Origin: Phoronis australis
Lineage: Eukaryota > Phoronida > Phoronidae
Reading direction: 5' to 3'
DNA length: 60,000 nt
NCBI GenBank assembly: GCA_002633005.1
Contig: NMRA01000005.1
Location: forward strand, 1,667,048-1,727,047
Each line of letters opens with the position of its first letter. The stretch's first letter is position 1. The notes beneath the pieces were generated by a model. That model was not told the DNA's origin and did no database searches. It saw nothing but the letters and a program-made list of their open reading frames with translations. A program made the translations under genes and the position numbers. Positions 35,000-60,000 of the stretch are shown piece after piece.

Positions 35000-35435
35000 G
35001 ATCAGTAATTCAAGACACGAGCCTTTTACCAAATAAACATTTTACCTTACAGGGACGAGAACAGATTTTACACGAAATTGAAAGATTTAATAAAATAATG
35101 TGCACAAGCCAGACAGAGAGCATGACCCATACTGGCCATTTAAAAATAAATTCATGTACAGAGCATTGTGACTTATTCCAACATGAAGAGAGAACATGGC
35201 ACTTTACAAATTACTAATAATTCAGTTATGTTCAGAATTAATTATGACAGAACAACAGATGCATATTGAACACAATGACAACCCACACCACTAACTAAAT
35301 ACTCTATATCACACCAACCACATCACTTACTCACTGATTGAGCAAAGATAAAAATATACAATAATAAGTTAACATTTACAAAAATTAGCATGCTCTCATT
35401 TGACTTAGCTACTTGGTCTATGTACACTGTGCGTG

Positions 35436-57324
<21,889 letters not shown>

Positions 57325-60000
57325 TTTCCCAACTGAATAAACTTTGAGGGGAGAAAACCGGTCAAAGTCGATTCTTCAATTACTCACAACAGGTAGCGCT
57401 GCACAGCGTTCGTCCGCGAGTTCGTGTGACTGCCTTGTCTGTTCCTTTCACAAAGATACTATATAATCTCTGCCTTTCATTTGTCTATTTTAAGAGTTAG
57501 ACTGAGAGCTAGACTGAAATCCAACAAGTAACAACATATGCTTGAGTTTCAATAACGTATTTTAGGAATAAAAACGTGAACACTGACCGAACTATTAAAA
57601 TTTTACATAATGTCCCGATGCATGCACTAAGAGAAAGGTCCTCATACTCCGGCTAGCTGACCGGACTCTTGCGTACCAGGCATACTTGCCTTGGGAAACA
57701 AAAACAAAATTTTAGGGTAACTGAAAAAAAATTAACTGTCTTAATACGTATTTTGGTCCGTGGGCCTATATTCAAAGTTGCTCCTGTATTCGGAATCAGT
57801 TGCATGCACATGTTCTGTTGTGTCATGTCAGTATTGACTTAACCCTAACAAAATCCTATACGTAGACGGACATTTACCACAACAGTATTTTTGTGAAAAG
57901 GGTGTTTTAATTCTTAAAGGAAATGACAAAAACTCACGAGAAGCACCCATTTGAAGACATGAACAATACCATAAACAATGGATATCTGTCTGCGCTTACT
58001 ATAAGCGAAACTCAAGAGCATTCCACGCCCCCGGTCTGTATGCGAATCATTTAACAAAACGTTTATTTAAAAAAACACAGTATTTTGGGAAATGGTGCAT
58101 CCTACAAGATTATTCCCAGTATTACTTTCTCTTGTCATTCACAATTTAGTATAGAGTAGTGAAAAAAAATTTGGGCCCCATATTAGTCTATATGAACGCA
58201 TTAATTAAAAAATTCTGGTTCCCACTGATGCTCGTCGGGTTTAAAGTTTTAGATTTCTTTTAATTATAGAACTTTTTAAATTAGTTTTCAAACTTCCCGA
58301 AAGCAAATATAAGGAGACGAATAACTTGTTCATGTGTTCCTGCATCTCTGTCCGAAATCTATACCGTGGACATAAAAACATGGTAGCGCCGCAGACTATC
58401 TATTTTTATTCGCGCTGAAATATTGGGAAACACTTATTGTGGAAATTGAAGAAACCTTCAGGGAGTCGCAATTTTGAAACACAATATTACAACTTAGGAA
58501 TATATAAACAGTACCGTACACAGTTTTAATAGACCCGCAAATATTCCGGACGAAAAGTATCTGATTTTACTCCGATACATTTTGTCAATTTGTTGTCTCT
58601 CTATCAAGAAAATGACATCAGGTAGTGAGTGACCGGAAACTTGATAGGTATTAAGCAGAATTGTTTGTCTTCCTAAACCCGTTTTGATGAATTGATGGGT
58701 AACTTCATTTCCAAAATCCATTGCTCTACTTACACCGAACAAGAAAAAGGTATGTCGTACCTCAGACACGCTGACTGAGTCGACGGTTGGTCAAAGTCAA
58801 AGTAAAAACATAGGTGGGGAAAAAGAAGAACGTAATCTATCACAAATCCCGGCGAATCCCGGCCTACATCGGTGAAATATTAAAGGTACTGCAAACAATA
58901 GTACATTTCAGTAACGCTAGGACCTCGCTACTAAAAAGCAAGACATCGCAAGATTCGGCGTGAGATATTGCCGTGGAGAACATGTGATTTTGGCTAGATT
59001 TTAACGATCAGGGCCCAGAATAGGTCCTAGTAATATTGAACTCTATGCTAGATTTCTGAACACAAGAAATGCTGCAGAGAAGGAAATAGCGCAGCGGTAG
59101 TAGCTGAGCACATGTGGACAAAACAACATGAACATCCAATGGAATAACATTCGATACTTGACAGAGAAACAGCTGGGTGGACCAAAAGAAGGATCAATTA
59201 AGAAGTCATTCACATGAAGCTAAGAGTGCGGTTTACACTACAAAAGATGACACGGATCAGCTAACTCGGAACGAGATGTTCCAGTGCAAGTATGTGTGTA
59301 AACGGACCTATAGATTTTAGAAGTGATGTCAGCTAGGCTTTTTTTACAAGCCTGGTCGCTGCAAAAGGGTGTACGCAAAAACTTATGTAAAAATAATGCC
59401 TGAATACAATGCGCGCACCCAGGGGGCTCGGGGGGGGGGCTCTAAAGAGCCCCCATTTGGCGAAGTGGGCAAAAGGGTCCGCCTCAGAGGAATAAAAAGT
59501 TCGAGAAACCCACAAAAGTCCACTAACGAAAAAGGCACGAATGTACAATTCACAGCAGCTGTTAATGTGGTACTCGGTTTTTTGTCCCCCGTTTTTTGTT
59601 AGTAATTTATTTATTTATTTATTGATGTAATATTTACAATGAGGGTAGCCCCATCAGTTCACACTGCTTTCCATGGGGGCCCTCAGCAAAAAACAAACAG
59701 ATAGTAAGACAAAAACAGAATTACAAAATGAAAGACAAATTTAAGTAATAAGCAAAGAATAAGAAATTAACACGGAAAGACAGATGAAGCAAAATAAAAA
59801 ATAAAATATGATAAATAGAAGATAAAGAAATTAAATATAAAAAATTAAAAACAGACAATAAATGATTAATAAAGGTAACTAAGACATTATACAAACAACA
59901 AATGAATAAACATACAAATCTAAGACACTACATGAAGTTAAGTCTATTTCTTATAATTCTTTTAAAGGTTAGAAATGATGATGTAGATTTGGCATCATCA
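57325..60000. other. Upstream of UGCG
   Basis: The first about 150 bp (57325-57480) have more CpG than neighbouring DNA and probably contain the 5' UTR and promoter; no TATA box was assigned. Beyond this lie a dispersed GAGCCCCC-hairpin repeat (59408-59605) and an A-rich tail region (59606-60000). No further gene was supported. Confidence 0.5.
59408..59605 (+). repeat. Dispersed repeat with GAGCCCCC hairpin, copy 2
   Basis: GGGGGCTC-TAAA-GAGCCCCC is a perfect 8-bp hairpin, followed by GAAGTGGGCAAAAGGGTCCG and CCTCAGAG as at 32241-32440. A TTTATT repeat and TGATGTAATATTTACAATGA follow, which could be the end of a larger retroelement. Confidence 0.7.

Larger units (their letters stand above)
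27818..35435. other. Intergenic region between TRIP11 and UGCG
   Basis: The region is 7.6 kb. The part next to TRIP11 (about 28140-28650) is richer in G, C and CpG than its surroundings and may include the promoter and 5' UTR. Recognised repeats are a SINE (30458-30702), a half-copy of a CATGGGCGGC element (31402-31440) and a dispersed GAGCCCCC-hairpin repeat (32241-32440). The UGCG 3' UTR probably occupies the right end. No confident gene was found; short ORFs at 33181-34056 are not recognised. Confidence 0.55.

Noticed and set aside
58494-58769. Minus-strand ORF of 91 codons upstream of UGCG
   Set aside because: No homology, no coding-like composition, and no splice link to UGCG exon 1, which already holds the conserved N-terminus.

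Overview
The window reads as nuclear DNA of a marine invertebrate animal. It is AT-rich, its genes are split by large GT-AG introns, and it is dense in short non-autonomous transposons, tRNA-derived SINEs and micro/minisatellites. A pearl/HINE-like tandem-repeat element, a family best known from bivalves and other lophotrochozoans, points weakly to a mollusc or related phylum. The species cannot be fixed from sequence alone.

Two genes are supported, both on the minus strand and head to tail. (1) Positions 198-27817 hold the first nine coding exons of a TRIP11/GMAP-210 golgin (383 codons plus 1 nt). The gene runs off the left edge. Exon 1 carries the short membrane-binding N-terminus and the later exons are mostly coiled coil. 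(2) Positions 35436-57324 hold a complete nine-exon ceramide glucosyltransferase (UGCG), 403 codons, with the D...D...D...(Q/R)XXRW catalytic signature, an N-terminal anchor and a hydrophobic C-terminus. Every exon joins in phase. Both proteins act at the Golgi: UGCG makes glucosylceramide on its cytosolic face, and GMAP-210 tethers vesicles at the cis side. The sequence does not show whether the linkage means anything.

Layout: 1-27817 TRIP11 exons and introns; 27818-35435 intergenic, with one SINE and small repeats; 35436-57324 UGCG; 57325-60000 upstream of UGCG with repeats. TRIP11 intron 1 holds a 5'-truncated RTE-type LINE and a 1.8-kb inverted-repeat (MULE-like) element with a 9-bp target duplication, into which a pearl/HINE-like element has inserted. 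UGCG introns hold two more pearl/HINE-like copies (one broken by a 628-nt run of N), two SINEs, several MITEs, a 45-bp minisatellite and a long (AC)n tract.

The observations most worth checking are three. The pearl/HINE-like element carries five evenly spaced CTCF-core-like motifs. A 43-bp minisatellite has copied the 5' splice site of TRIP11 exon 3 four times. An old, diverged inverted-repeat family has at least six copies across the window. No CRISPR array, rRNA or convincing functional tRNA was seen.
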